This document shows positions 25,423 to 34,553 of a stretch of DNA of 64,000 nt, piece by piece; positions within the stretch are counted from its first letter, which is position 1, and each line of letters opens with the position of its first letter. The notes beneath the pieces are model-generated. The model did no database searches. It was given only the letters and a program-made list of their open reading frames with translations, and was not told where the DNA came from. Source of the stretch: Streptomyces xanthochromogenes (GTDB lineage: Bacteria > Actinomycetota > Actinomycetes > Streptomycetales > Streptomycetaceae); assembly GCF_014650455.1 (NCBI RefSeq), contig NZ_BMUZ01000009.1, positions 310,001 to 374,000 on the forward strand. The letters run 5' to 3'. Position numbers and translations under genes: made by a program.

Positions 25423-26127
25423 ATGTTCGAGCCCGTTGCCCGACCGACGCCAGGTCTTGCCGCACGCTGCGGGAGAGCACTGCTCTCACCGTGGTCGCGG
25501 CTCGCGCTGCTCGTGGTGGTGCTCGCGGCCGCCGGGAGCGCGGTCCTGGTGCTCCAGCCACAGCGGCTGCTCGCCGACGGCTGGCCGCCCGCGATGGGCG
25601 GGGCCTGGGCAGTGGTCCTCTTCGCGGTGGCGTACGGGCTGTGCACGGCGGCGTTCGTGCCGCGCCCGATCCTCAATCTGGCCGCCGGCGCCCTGTTCGC
25701 GACCCCCGCCGGGTTCGTGTCGTCGCTCGCGGGCACGGTCCTGGGCGCGGGCATCGCGTTCGGGCTCGGCCGGGTGCTCGGGCAGGAGGCGCTGCGGCCT
25801 CTGGTGCGGGGGCGCTGGCTGAAGGCCGCGGACGGTCAGCTGTCGCGGCACGGGTTCCGTTCGATGATGGCGATCCGTCTGTTCCCCGGCGTGCCGTTCG
25901 CCGCCGCCAACTACTGCGCGGCGGTCTCGCGCATGGGCTGGGCCCCGTTCCTGCTGGCCACGGGCCTCGGCTCGGTGCCCAACACCCTCGCGTACGTCGT
26001 CGCCGGCGGCAGCGCCTCCTCCCCGACCTCCCCCGCGTTCCTGATCGCGATGGGCTTCATCGTGCTGAGCGGGGCCGGGGCCGCGGTGGTGGCCTGGCGC
26101 AAGCGGGGCGGGCTGCGCAGGCGCTAG
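25423..26127 (+). CDS. TVP38/TMEM64 (DedA-superfamily) membrane protein
   Basis: The 234-residue protein has four to six membrane segments and the TVP38 core: RPILNLAAGALFATPAGFVSS, GIAFGLGRVLG, and IRLFPGVPFAAANYCAAVSRM (the conserved R-x-x-P-x-x-P/F-like loop), then a C-terminal anchor and basic tail GGLRRR. This family is related to DedA and acts in membrane lipid translocation or homeostasis. Start ATG 25423. A TTAGTCT just upstream may include the -10, so the leader may be very short. It is divergent from tuf3. Confidence 0.85.
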   Translation: MFEPVARPTPGLAARCGRALLSPWSRLALLVVVLAAAGSAVLVLQPQRLLADGWPPAMGGAWAVVLFAVAYGLCTAAFVPRPILNLAAGALFATPAGFVSSLAGTVLGAGIAFGLGRVLGQEALRPLVRGRWLKAADGQLSRHGFRSMMAIRLFPGVPFAAANYCAAVSRMGWAPFLLATGLGSVPNTLAYVVAGGSASSPTSPAFLIAMGFIVLSGAGAAVVAWRKRGGLRRR

Positions 26128-26335
26128 CGCCGGGCGGCCGGGCGGGGAGGCCCCGGAAGGGGGCCGCTTCCCGTAGGCCGCCCCGCGTCAACCATCCGTT
26201 CACCCGGGCCCGTTACCGTGCCGCTCGATCCGCGCAAGATCACCGGTGTGGCCCGCGGCCGCCCCGGCGCTCCGGCCGGTCCCCGTCGTGCCGAACGGCC
26301 GTGGCCCCGACCCCCCTTGGATGGCGCAGCAACCC

Positions 26336-27208
26336 ATGTCTTGGTTCGAATCGTTCATACTCGGGCTCGTCCAGGGTCTTACGGAGTTCCTGCCCATCTC
26401 CTCCAGCGCGCACCTGCGGCTGACCGCGGCCTTCGCCGGGTGGCAGGATCCGGGCCCGGCGTTCACGGCGATCACACAGATCGGCACCGAGACGGCCGTC
26501 CTCATCTACTTCCGCTCCGACATCGCGCGGATCGTCTCGGCCTGGTTCCGCTCCCTCACCGACCGTTCGCTGCGCGACGACCACGACGCCAAGATGGGCT
26601 GGCTCGTCATCGTCGGCTCGATCCCGATCGGAGTGCTCGGCATCGTCCTGAAGCACCAGATCGACACGTCCTTCCGCGATCTGCGCGTGATCGCCACCAC
26701 CCTGGTCGTGATGGGCGTCGTCCTCGGCATCGCCGACCGGCTCGCGGCCCGCGACGAGTGCGGCGGACGGCACCGCGCCGCCAAGGAGCGCAAGTCGCTG
26801 CGGGAACTCGGCACCAAGGACGGGCTGATCTTCGGCATCTGCCAGGCCATGGCCCTCATCCCGGGAGTCTCCCGCTCCGGCGCCACCATCAGCGGCGGCC
26901 TGCTCATGGGCTACACCCGCGAGGCGGCGGCCCGTTACTCGTTCCTGCTCGCCGTCCCGGCCGTGCTGGCCTCCGGGGTCTTCGAGCTGAAGGACGCGGG
27001 CGGTCCGGGCCAGGCACCGATGCTCCCCACCCTCTTCGCCGCGGTCATCGCCTTCGCGGTGGGCTACGCGGTCATCGCCTGGTTCATGAAGTTCATCTCC
27101 AGCAAGAGCTTCATGCCGTTCGTCGTCTACCGCATCGTGCTCGGCATCGCCCTGTTCGCCCTCATCGCGGCCGGCAGCCTGAGCCCGGACGCGGGCGGGG
27201 GGCTGTGA
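26336..27208 (+). CDS. uppP: Undecaprenyl-diphosphatase (UppP/BacA)
   Basis: The 290-residue integral membrane enzyme dephosphorylates undecaprenyl diphosphate, recycling the lipid carrier for peptidoglycan synthesis and conferring bacitracin tolerance. Catalytic motif 1 is GLVQGLTEFLPISSSAH (residues 10-26, with the Glu and SSSAH), motif 2 is MALIPGVSRSGATISGG (PGxSRSxxT). Eight membrane segments fit the family. Start at ATG 26336 (MSWFESFILG); an ATG 15 bases upstream (MAQQPMSW) is equally possible, neither having a good ribosome site. It lies close downstream of the TVP38 gene; both could serve lipid-carrier homeostasis. Confidence 0.93.
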   Translation: MSWFESFILGLVQGLTEFLPISSSAHLRLTAAFAGWQDPGPAFTAITQIGTETAVLIYFRSDIARIVSAWFRSLTDRSLRDDHDAKMGWLVIVGSIPIGVLGIVLKHQIDTSFRDLRVIATTLVVMGVVLGIADRLAARDECGGRHRAAKERKSLRELGTKDGLIFGICQAMALIPGVSRSGATISGGLLMGYTREAAARYSFLLAVPAVLASGVFELKDAGGPGQAPMLPTLFAAVIAFAVGYAVIAWFMKFISSKSFMPFVVYRIVLGIALFALIAAGSLSPDAGGGL

Positions 27209-27347
27209 CCCGGCGTCCGAAGCCGGACCGGCCTCCGGCACGCCTCCGGGGCGGCAGCCGGAGTCTCCAGGCCTCCGACTCGGCTTCGGGGGGCGGGGGC
27301 TCGGCGGATCTCCGACTCGGCTTGCGGGGGCGGTGGTTGAGGGAGCC

Positions 27348-27725
27348 TCAGTCCTCGGACGCCTCCGGGCCCTCCCCCTTGGCCTCCTCCGCGCGCAGCG
27401 CCAGGTCCTGGAGCACATCGGCCGACGACACGTCCTGCCCGCCGGAGTCGTGGACCTGGGCGAGGGCGACGAACGCCAGGCTGAAGGCCGCCACGAGCTG
27501 ACGAATGGCCCCGCCGACCTCCCTCGCCACCAGAGTGGCCATCTCCTGCGGTGTCGCGTCGGCCGGGATCTCGATGCGCGGCATCGTCTCGTTGAGCAGG
27601 GCGGTGACGGTGCCGATCTCCGTGTCCCTTGGCCCTCGTTCGCCGTCCTGCTCGATGCGGCGGCGGTAGTCGCCGGCCTCCGTGAGAATGCCGATCACTC
27701 GCTTGAGAACCTCGCTCTGCTCCAT
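27348..27725 (-). CDS. Conserved hypothetical protein, helical, acidic tail
   Basis: A 125-residue soluble protein starting MEQSEVLKRVIGILTEAGDY. It is largely helical by composition, with a moderately hydrophobic helix VGGAIRQLVAAFSLAFVALAQ (in two parts, about residues 70-92) and an acidic C-terminus (EEAKGEGPEASED). I do not recognise a family. It converges with uppP. Start ATG 27725 has no alternative nearby. The spacer 27209-27347 between the two contains imperfect direct copies of CTCCGACTCGGCTT but no gene. Confidence 0.65.
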   Translation of the reverse strand: MEQSEVLKRVIGILTEAGDYRRRIEQDGERGPRDTEIGTVTALLNETMPRIEIPADATPQEMATLVAREVGGAIRQLVAAFSLAFVALAQVHDSGGQDVSSADVLQDLALRAEEAKGEGPEASED

Positions 27726-27945
27726 TCCGCGAGGATAGGCGCCACCGCCTCACCGGGCGCGGGTCAACGCCCGCACCACTCCGTCCAGTTGTCCCGGCGT
27801 CCTGGGCGATGGCCGGATCCGGCTGTCCGGTTCCCGCTCTCCGGAGCAGCCCGCACCGGCCGCCGACTCCGCCCCAACTCCTCAATGTTGGCTGAGAGTT
27901 CCCACTCCGTGGCGTTGGGTCACCTCATGGCCGTAGGCTTGCCCC

Positions 27946-28122
27946 ATGCCCCCGACTTCCGACCGCCGTTTCCTTCGCCCTGCCGACGTGGTGAATGCGG
28001 ACATCCGCTCGCTGTGGGAGCAGTCCGACGGCCGCCTCTCGCCCGACGAGGAGGAGCGCTACCACTGGCTCCTGGTCGAATGGGCCGCCGCCGTACGGGC
28101 CGACACCGCCCAGGCAGCGTGA
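27946..28122 (+). CDS. Small protein (58 aa), related to the one at 28240
   Basis: A 58-residue frame beginning MPPTSDRRFLRPADVVNADI and containing IRSLWEQSDGRLSPDEEERY and LLVEWAAAVRADT. Third positions are strongly G/C. It shares IR-x-L-x(5)-DG-x(n)-EE-x-ER-x(n)-LL-x-x-WAAAV with the next gene, so both belong to one small-protein family. No function is known to me. The gene is too short for most automatic calls. The stretch 27726-27945 upstream has no gene. Confidence 0.65.
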   Translation: MPPTSDRRFLRPADVVNADIRSLWEQSDGRLSPDEEERYHWLLVEWAAAVRADTAQAA

Positions 28123-28239
28123 CGTACGTCGCCCCAAACCTTCCGCAGCGTGTGACCTTGCCCACCCCGTACCGCTCCCACCTGGGGTTCGGCCGGATCG
28201 GCGGGGTCGTTCGCCCGACCTGACCCGTAGCCTGGTCAT

Positions 28240-28437
28240 ATGCCTACCTCCCCCGACCGGCCCGGCCCCGCGCCGTCCGACGCGGATGCCGCCAACGACG
28301 CCATCCGTGCGCTCGTCGACGGCGCGGACGGGCAGTGGCCCGCGGAGGAGTACGAGCGGCTGCTCGCCGACTGGGCGGCCGCGGTCGGCGAACCGGCCCC
28401 CCTCGCCGCGGGAACGCCCGCGAAGCCGCGCACCTGA
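28240..28437 (+). CDS. Small protein (65 aa), paralogue of the 58-aa protein
   Basis: The 65-residue protein begins MPTSPDRPGPAPSDADAAND. Its central part AIRALVDGADGQWPAEEYER followed by LLADWAAAVGEP aligns with the 58-residue protein 117 bases upstream (IR-L, DG, E-ER, LL--WAAAV). The rest is Pro/Ala-rich. This looks like an old tandem duplication of an acidic helical small protein. Function unknown. Confidence 0.65.
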   Translation: MPTSPDRPGPAPSDADAANDAIRALVDGADGQWPAEEYERLLADWAAAVGEPAPLAAGTPAKPRT

Positions 28438-28511
28438 ACCAGGCCCCCCGAACCTGCCCCCCCCCCGAATTCCGGTTGCTGTGGCTCTCCTCACGGTGTT
28501 GAAGTGGCCGA

Positions 28512-29315
28512 ATGCAGACCACCACCGCGCCGGACGGCGCCACCGACGACGCGCTGCTCACGTTCTTCGACCTCCAACTGCGCCAACAGGCCAGGCCCGA
28601 CGGGCCGAGCGCCACGGTGGAGCGATCCGGCGGTGTCGTACGGCAGATAGGTCCCGGCCATGTGTGGAACGGCATCCTCTGGTCAGAGCTGACCGAGGCG
28701 GACGCGGACGCCGAAATCGCCGCGCAGGTACGGCACTTCGCCTCGCTCGGGCACGAGTGGGAGTGGAAGCTGTACGCCCATGACCGGCCGGCCGACCTCG
28801 GACAGCGCCTGCTGGCCGCCGGGTTGGAGGCCGAGCCCGCCGAGACCGTCATGGTCGCCCGCGTCGCCGACCTTCCCCACGACACCGAGCCCCCGGCCGG
28901 CATCACCCTGCGTCCGGTGACCGACGCGGCCGGGGTAGAACTGATGGCGCGGGTGCACGACCTGGCCTTCGACAACGGCTCCGCCCGCTTCGGCGAGCGC
29001 CTGCTCGCCCAGTTCGCCGAGGCACCGGACACCGTGACGGCGGTCGTCGCGATGGCCGGGGACGTTCCGGTGAGTTCGGCCCGCATGGACTTCCACCTCG
29101 GCACGGAGTTCGCCAGTCTCTGGGGCGGCGGCACCGCGCCCGAGTGGCGCGGCAGGGGCATCTACCGCGCCCTGATCGCCTATCGCGCCCGTATCGCCGC
29201 CGAGCGCGGCTACCGCTACCTCCAGGTCGACGCCTCCGACCAGAGCCGCCCCATCCTCCAGCGCCTGGGCTTCACCGCGCTGACGGTGACCACGCCGTAC
29301 GTACTCCGCCCCTGA
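28512..29315 (+). CDS. GNAT-family N-acetyltransferase
   Basis: A 267-residue protein whose C-terminal half is a GNAT domain: AVVAMAGDVPVSSARMD, then WGGGTAPEWRGRGIYRALIAYRA-type acetyl-CoA loop (RGRGIYRAL, motif A with R-G-R-G), and YLQVDASDQSRPILQRLGF (motif B). The N-terminal 120 residues form a second, degenerate lobe (WEWKLYAHDRPADLGQRLL). It likely acetylates a small-molecule amine or a protein. Start ATG 28512. It probably stands alone. Confidence 0.87.
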   Translation: MQTTTAPDGATDDALLTFFDLQLRQQARPDGPSATVERSGGVVRQIGPGHVWNGILWSELTEADADAEIAAQVRHFASLGHEWEWKLYAHDRPADLGQRLLAAGLEAEPAETVMVARVADLPHDTEPPAGITLRPVTDAAGVELMARVHDLAFDNGSARFGERLLAQFAEAPDTVTAVVAMAGDVPVSSARMDFHLGTEFASLWGGGTAPEWRGRGIYRALIAYRARIAAERGYRYLQVDASDQSRPILQRLGFTALTVTTPYVLRP

Positions 29316-29362
29316 CGCGGCCCGGCGCGCGCGGTGCCCGCCCCGGGGACGGGCGAGCGGCC

Positions 29363-30148
29363 TCAGCCCTGCCCGTCGAACACCCCGTGCCGCCCCGCCC
29401 CCGCCGCGAACCTCGCCGCGCCCTCGGCGGCCTCGCCCAGCGCGTGCGTGCCGTGCCGCACCTCGTTGAGCAGCGCTTCGGCTTCGCCGAGGCCCTCCTG
29501 TTCGAGCAGCGACATCCGGTCGTGGCGCATACAGGTCGCCGGGAAGGCGGCGATCTCCGCTGCGAGCTCCTCCGCCCGTGCACGGGCGGTGCCGCCCGGC
29601 ACGACCCGGTCGGCCAGACCGATGGCGCGGGCCTCGGTCGCGTCCACCGGCCGCCCGGTGAGGATCAGGTCCATGGCGCGGCCCGCCCCGACCAGTCGCG
29701 GCAGCCGCACCGTCCCGCCGTCGATCAACGGCACGCCCCAGCGCCGGCAGAACACCCCGAACACGGCGTCCTCCTCCATCACCCGCAGATCGCACCAGAG
29801 CGCGAGTTCCAGGCCGCCCGCCACCGCGTGCCCGGCCACCGCCGCGATCACCGGCTTGGAGAGCCGGAGCCGGGTGGGCCCCATCGGCCCGTCGCCGTCC
29901 TCGGTCACCGTGTTGCCGCGTTCGGTGCCGATCGCCTTGAGGTCGGCGCCTGCGCAGAACGTGCCGCCCTCGCCCCAGAGCACCGCGACCGCGGCCTCCT
30001 CGTCCGCCTCGAAGGCGCGGAAGGCGTCGGCGAGCGCCCGGGCGGTGGGGCCGTCCACCGCGTTGCGCACGCCGGGCCGCGAAAGGATCACCGTGGTGAC
30101 CGGGCCGCGCCGTTCGCTGCGTACCGCTGGAACCGTCTCGTCAGTCAT
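29363..30148 (-). CDS. Enoyl-CoA hydratase/isomerase family protein
   Basis: The 261-residue crotonase-fold protein has both oxyanion-hole segments: FCAGADLKAIG and AVAGHAVAGGLELALWCD. The second catalytic region reads GVPLIDGGTVRLPRLVG, so the first catalytic Glu position of classical hydratases is changed to Asp-containing sequence. This raises the chance that it acts as an isomerase, thioesterase or other crotonase rather than a beta-oxidation hydratase. Start ATG 30148. It is divergent from the SnoaL-like gene 83 bases away. Confidence 0.85.
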   Translation of the reverse strand: MTDETVPAVRSERRGPVTTVILSRPGVRNAVDGPTARALADAFRAFEADEEAAVAVLWGEGGTFCAGADLKAIGTERGNTVTEDGDGPMGPTRLRLSKPVIAAVAGHAVAGGLELALWCDLRVMEEDAVFGVFCRRWGVPLIDGGTVRLPRLVGAGRAMDLILTGRPVDATEARAIGLADRVVPGGTARARAEELAAEIAAFPATCMRHDRMSLLEQEGLGEAEALLNEVRHGTHALGEAAEGAARFAAGAGRHGVFDGQG

Positions 30149-30231
30149 GGCGCCAGCGGTAGCACGCGGCCCCAACCAGCCACAAGTGCGGGGCTCTTGG
30201 CGTTCGGGGCCCGCTGCCGGAGACTGACCCG

Positions 30232-30711
30232 ATGACGCAGCGCGTGGATCTCGGGACCCTGCTCGACCGTTTGGCCATCGACGAACTCATCACCGGCTAT
30301 GCCGCGGCCGTCGACGACGGGAACTGGACCGCCTACCGCGCCCTGTTCGCCGCCGACGGCCGCGCGGACTACCGCCCGGCGGGCGGCATCGAAGGGCCGG
30401 CCGAGGAGGTGGCGCACTGGCTCGAAGAGACCATGCGGCTCTTCCCGGTCCGCCAGCACCTGATCACCAACCGGCTGCTCACCCTCCAGGACCTCGGCGG
30501 CTATCCCGGCGACCGGGCCGAGCTGCGCGCCGACTACCTGAACCCCATGTGCTTCGGCGCGGACGGCGACGGCACCCCGCCCGCGCCCGGCTTCGAGTCC
30601 GGCGGGCGCTACGCCTTCTCGCTGGTCCGTACGGACACGGGGTGGCGGCTGCGGTCGGTGACCGTGCACGAGAAGTGGCGGCGGGTGTCGGGGGCGCTCG
30701 CCGGGGCATGA
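30232..30711 (+). CDS. SnoaL-like/NTF2-fold protein
   Basis: A 159-residue cone-fold protein: DRLAIDELITGYAAAVDDGNW (helix pair typical of SnoaL-like domains), RALFAADGRADYRPAGG, and C-terminal strands GRYAFSLVRTDTGWRLRSVT with a final VHEKWRR. The family covers small dehydratases and isomerases; the catalytic Asp/His pair cannot be confirmed. Start ATG 30232. It lies 112 bases upstream of lnt. Confidence 0.82.
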   Translation: MTQRVDLGTLLDRLAIDELITGYAAAVDDGNWTAYRALFAADGRADYRPAGGIEGPAEEVAHWLEETMRLFPVRQHLITNRLLTLQDLGGYPGDRAELRADYLNPMCFGADGDGTPPAPGFESGGRYAFSLVRTDTGWRLRSVTVHEKWRRVSGALAGA

Positions 30712-30823
30712 GCGACGGGAGGGACGCGCCGCGCGCCGGGCCATCTGCGCGCGCCGCCGGCTCTCCCGCACACTGGCAGGGCGGGAACACCACTGATCAC
30801 GGGGGTGGGCAAGGAGGCGCGGT

Positions 30824-32395
30824 ATGGGGATCCCGGTCGGCCGTCACGGTCCGCGCCCGAGCTCTGCCTGGTGGCGCGGCGCGGCCGCGTTGCTCGCCGG
30901 GGCGCTGCCCGCGCTCGCTTTTCCCGCGCCTTCGCTGTGGTGGTTCGCCTACCTCGCGCTCGTGCCGTTGCTCCTCCTGGTCCGCTCGGCGGTCAGCGTC
31001 CGGCGGGCCGCCCTCGACGGCTGGCTCGGCGGCACGGGGTTCATGCTCGCGGTGCACCACTGGCTCTTCCCGAGCCTCAACGTCTTCATCGTGGTCCTGG
31101 CCGCGCTGCTCGGGCTGTTGTGGGCGCCGTGGGGCGTCCTGGTCCGGTCCGTCATGGGAGGTGCACCCTCCGCGCCGCGGGCTCTCGCGGCGGTCGTGGT
31201 GGTGCCATCGGGCTGGCTCGCGGTGGAGCTGGTCCGGTCGTGGCAGGGGCTCGGCGGGCCGTGGGGGCTGCTCGGCGCGAGCCAGTGGGAGGTGACTCCG
31301 GCGCTGCGGCTGATGTCGGTGGGCGGGGTGTGGCTGGTGAGCCTGCTCGTGGTGGCGGTGAACACCGCCGTCGCCCTCGGTGTGGTGCTCCCGAGGATGC
31401 GTACCGCCATGGTCTCCGTGCTCGTGGTGTGCGCGCTCACCACAGGTGCCGTGTGGATGTGGGCTCCGCACATGGCACGCGACGGCCGACTCAAGGTCGC
31501 CGTGGTACAGCCGGGCGTGATCGAAAACGGCGACGCCCGGTTCGCCCGCAGCGAGGCACTGACCCGCTCGCTGGCGGGGCAGCACGTGGACCTCGTCGTA
31601 TGGGGCGAGAGCAGTGTCGGGCAGGACCTGTCGTCCCGCCCCGACCTGGCCGCGCGGATCGCGAAGCTCTCCCAGTACCTCGGCGCGGACATCCTGGTGA
31701 ACGTGGACGCGCGCAGGTCCGACAAGCCGGGAATCTTCAAGAGTTCGGTCCTGGTGGGGCCCGACGGGCCGACCGGCCAGCGCTACGACAAGATGCGGCT
31801 CGTGCCGTTCGGCGAGTACATCCCCGCCCGCTCACTGCTGGGCTGGGCCACGTCGGTCGGCAAGGCCGCCGACGAGGACCGTCGGCGCGGCACCACGCCC
31901 GTGGTGATGACCCTGCCGGACGCGGTACGGGTGGGGCCGCTCGTGTGCTTCGAGTCCGCGTTCCCCGACATGAGCCGTCATCTGGTGCGCATGGGCGCCC
32001 AGTTGCTCATCGCACAGTCCTCGACCTCGTCCTTCCAGGACACCTGGGCACCGGCCCAGCACGCCTCGCTCGGCGCGCTGCGCGCCGCCGAGACGGGCCG
32101 CCCGATGGTGCACGCGACCTTGACCGGCATCAGCGCGGTCTACGGTCCAGACGGCGGCCGCATCGGCAGGTGGCTGCCCACCTCCGCGAGTACCGCCGCG
32201 GTGTACGACGTCCCGCTCGCGACCGGCACCACGCCCTATGTGCGCCTGGGCGACTGGGCGGTGTACGCGGCCCTCGGGACGCTCGTCCTGTTCTGCGCGG
32301 GCGAGGCGGCGCGGGCGCTCAGGAAGCCTGCTCCCACGCCTCCCGCACCACCCGCTCGCACAGCTCATGAGTCGCCAACGCGTCCCGCGCGCTGA
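30824..32395 (+). CDS. lnt: Apolipoprotein N-acyltransferase
   Basis: The 523-residue membrane enzyme adds the third acyl chain to the N-terminal Cys of lipoproteins. About six to seven membrane segments fill residues 20-220; the nitrilase-like periplasmic domain follows with the full Glu-Lys-Cys triad: Glu262 (WGESS), Lys323 (YDKMRLVPFGEY) and Cys375 (LVCFESAFP). A C-terminal membrane segment is followed by a Pro/Ala tail. Start ATG 30824 has AAGGAGG 6 bases upstream. Streptomyces usually carry more than one Lnt; this may be either copy. It overlaps the convergent oxidoreductase by 77 bases. Confidence 0.93.
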   Translation: MGIPVGRHGPRPSSAWWRGAAALLAGALPALAFPAPSLWWFAYLALVPLLLLVRSAVSVRRAALDGWLGGTGFMLAVHHWLFPSLNVFIVVLAALLGLLWAPWGVLVRSVMGGAPSAPRALAAVVVVPSGWLAVELVRSWQGLGGPWGLLGASQWEVTPALRLMSVGGVWLVSLLVVAVNTAVALGVVLPRMRTAMVSVLVVCALTTGAVWMWAPHMARDGRLKVAVVQPGVIENGDARFARSEALTRSLAGQHVDLVVWGESSVGQDLSSRPDLAARIAKLSQYLGADILVNVDARRSDKPGIFKSSVLVGPDGPTGQRYDKMRLVPFGEYIPARSLLGWATSVGKAADEDRRRGTTPVVMTLPDAVRVGPLVCFESAFPDMSRHLVRMGAQLLIAQSSTSSFQDTWAPAQHASLGALRAAETGRPMVHATLTGISAVYGPDGGRIGRWLPTSASTAAVYDVPLATGTTPYVRLGDWAVYAALGTLVLFCAGEAARALRKPAPTPPAPPARTAHESPTRPAR

Positions 32396-33224
32396 GCGTC
32401 TTCCCGGCCCGTACGGCGTCGAGGAAGGACAGGACCGACTGCTCGATGCCGCGCTGGCGGGCGACGGGCACCCAGTCGCCGCGGCGGCGCAGGGTCGGCT
32501 GGCCCTTGTGGTCCACGATCTCGGCCAGGTTCAGTACCTGGCGCTTGGTGTCCTGGCCCGAGACCTCCAGGATCTCCTCAGTGGATCCGTTCATCCGGTT
32601 CATGGTGCCGATCGCGGTGAAGCCGTCGCCGGAGAGCTGGAGGACGACGTGCTCCATCAGGCCCCCGCGGACGCGGGCCCGCACGACGGTGTGCTCGATC
32701 GGGCCGGGGGCGAGGAAGCGCAGGGTGTCCACGACGTGGATGAAGTCGTCGAGGACCAGGGTGCGCGGGTCCTCGGGGAGGCCGACCCGGTTCTTCTGCA
32801 TCAGGATCAGCTCGCGCGGGTGGTCGGCGCACTGGGCGTAGCCGGGCGCGAGGCGCCGGTTGAAGCCGACGGCGAGACCGACCCGGCGCTCCTCCGCGAG
32901 GGCCACGAGCCGCTCGGACTCGGCGAGTTCATAGGCCAGCGGCTTGTCGACGTACGTCGGTACGCCCGCGTCGATCAGCCGGGCCACGATCTCCGGGTGC
33001 ACCGCGGTCGGCGCATGCACGAACGCGGCGTCGAGCCCCTGGGCGAGCAGCGATTCGAGGTCGGTGTGGCACTGCCCGGCCGGTATCCGGTGGGCGTCGG
33101 CCACGGCGGCGAGGGTGGCCTGGGTGCGGGTCTGCAGATGCAGCTCCGTACCCGGCAGGGCGCTCAGCACGGGCAGATAGGCCTTCTGCGCGATGTCCCC
33201 GAGCCCGATGCATCCGACCTTCAC
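32319..33224 (-). CDS. Gfo/Idh/MocA family oxidoreductase
   Basis: A 301-residue NAD(P)-dependent oxidoreductase. The N-terminal Rossmann fold shows KVGCIGLGDIAQKAYLPVL, and the family motif YVDKPLAYELAESERL (E/D-KP-x) marks the substrate Lys near residue 95. The C-terminal sheet domain contains VDTLRFLAPG and the DDFIHVVDTL His. It is slightly shorter than the usual 330-390 residues. Substrate (sugar, inositol or other polyol) unknown. Start ATG 33224 follows GGAG. Its last 77 bases overlap lnt. Confidence 0.88.
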   Translation of the reverse strand: MKVGCIGLGDIAQKAYLPVLSALPGTELHLQTRTQATLAAVADAHRIPAGQCHTDLESLLAQGLDAAFVHAPTAVHPEIVARLIDAGVPTYVDKPLAYELAESERLVALAEERRVGLAVGFNRRLAPGYAQCADHPRELILMQKNRVGLPEDPRTLVLDDFIHVVDTLRFLAPGPIEHTVVRARVRGGLMEHVVLQLSGDGFTAIGTMNRMNGSTEEILEVSGQDTKRQVLNLAEIVDHKGQPTLRRRGDWVPVARQRGIEQSVLSFLDAVRAGKTLSARDALATHELCERVVREAWEQAS

Positions 33225-33442
33225 GGGGTTCTCCTGTCGCCGAGCGGTGTACGTCGTCCTTGCTGGTCAGCATACGTGTGGCGAGCTTCGCCGATGCCGG
33301 GCGGCGGGTTTGCCCAGGCCGGGGGCGGGGTCTGCCCGTGCGCCCTCAGGGGCGCGACGGGGGCGCGGGGGCAGAGGCCGCTGCGCCGGGGCGGGGCGAT
33401 AACCGGTGGCCAGGGGGCGGGCGGGTCGACAGGATGGGCGGC

Positions 33443-33979
33443 ATGACGACCTCCTCCGTACCGCCTGCCGAAACCTCCGCCCGCACCGAGCCCGACCTGC
33501 AGGCCCCCGAGCGGGCCATGCTGGAGGGCTGGCTGGAGTACCACCGCGAGACCCTGGCCCAGAAGTGCTCGGGGCTCACCGACGAGGAGGTGAAGCGGGC
33601 CGCCGTGCCGACCTCCGAGCTCACCCTGCTCGGCCTGCAGCGCCACCTCTCCGAGGTCGAACGCTGGTGGTTCGTCACGGTGTTCGCCGGAGGCACCGAC
33701 GAGGGCGTGTACGGCACCGAGGAGGACCCGGACGGCGACTTCCACTTCGGCCCCCAGGACACGTACGCGGAGGCCCTCGCCACCTGGCGCAGCGAGGTGG
33801 CCGCCGCGCGTGCGGCCGCCGCCGGGCACGGCCTCGACGAGCTCGGCGTCGGCACCGCACGCGGCGGCCGGCACTTCAGCCTGCGCTGGATCTACACCCA
33901 CATGATCGAGGAGTACGCCCGCCACAACGGCCACGCCGATCTGCTGCGCGAGGCGATCGACGGCGCTACGGGAGCCTGA
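33443..33979 (+). CDS. DinB family (DUF664) protein
   Basis: A 178-residue four-helix protein with the metal-ligand His pattern of DinB-like hydrolases/transferases: LQRHLSEVERWWF (first His) and YTHMIEEYARHNGHADLLRE (the H-x(n)-H-x-x-H set). In actinobacteria such proteins include mycothiol-dependent enzymes, but the function of this one is unknown. Start chosen at ATG 33443 (MTTSSVPPA); an ATG 9 bases upstream is possible. Confidence 0.85.
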   Translation: MTTSSVPPAETSARTEPDLQAPERAMLEGWLEYHRETLAQKCSGLTDEEVKRAAVPTSELTLLGLQRHLSEVERWWFVTVFAGGTDEGVYGTEEDPDGDFHFGPQDTYAEALATWRSEVAAARAAAAGHGLDELGVGTARGGRHFSLRWIYTHMIEEYARHNGHADLLREAIDGATGA

Positions 33980-34073
33980 GCCGGGGCCGCTCCCCCGCGG
34001 CCGGGTCACTCGTGCGGGCCATTGTGTGCGCCCGAAGTGGCCCGACATCCGCCCCGGACAGCACAGTTGACGC

Positions 34074-34523
34074 ATGCACCGCACCCGCAACGCGCTGAGG
34101 GTCCTGACGGCCGCGGCCACCCTGACCGTCTGCGGATGCGTCGCGGGCTGCGTCGCCGTCGGGGGCGGCCCCGCACCCTCCGCGCCATCCGCCCCGCCTC
34201 CCCGGCAGCAGGCGCCCCGGGCCGTCCAGGCCCCCGCCCGCGAGGCCCTGGAGACCGTCACGCCCTCCGAGGCCCCGCCCCCCGCAGCCCCCGCGCCGCC
34301 TGCCGACCCGGAGCGGCGCGAGCGGCCGAACCCTCCCCTCCGTGAGCGGTACCCACGGGCCGAGGAAGCGCGGCATCCCTCCGCCGCCCCCCGAAAGCAC
34401 CCCCGCGCCGCCCCGCCCCCGGCCACCTCGGGCGGCGACATCTGTGCCCTTGGCCGACGCTACGGAGGCTGGCGCGACGACAGCCCCGAGGCACGCATCT
34501 GTCGTGAGACGTACGGTAATTGA
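34074..34523 (+). CDS. Putative lipoprotein, Pro-rich, with a conserved C-terminal segment
   Basis: The 149-residue protein has a signal peptide MHRTRNALRVLTAAATLTV and a lipobox ending VAGC (Cys26 as the lipidated residue), followed by about 90 residues of Pro/Ala/Arg-rich linker and a C-terminal segment DICALGRRYGGWRDDSPEAR with a paired Cys just after (ICRETYG). The two Cys could form a disulfide. This tail looks like the functional part, kept at the end of a disordered tether in several Streptomyces lipoproteins. Function unknown. Lnt, which completes lipoprotein maturation, is encoded 1.7 kb upstream. Confidence 0.68.
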   Translation: MHRTRNALRVLTAAATLTVCGCVAGCVAVGGGPAPSAPSAPPPRQQAPRAVQAPAREALETVTPSEAPPPAAPAPPADPERRERPNPPLRERYPRAEEARHPSAAPRKHPRAAPPPATSGGDICALGRRYGGWRDDSPEARICRETYGN

Positions 34524-34553
34524 CGAACCGTCACCCCGTCGGGGCGCGCCCTT

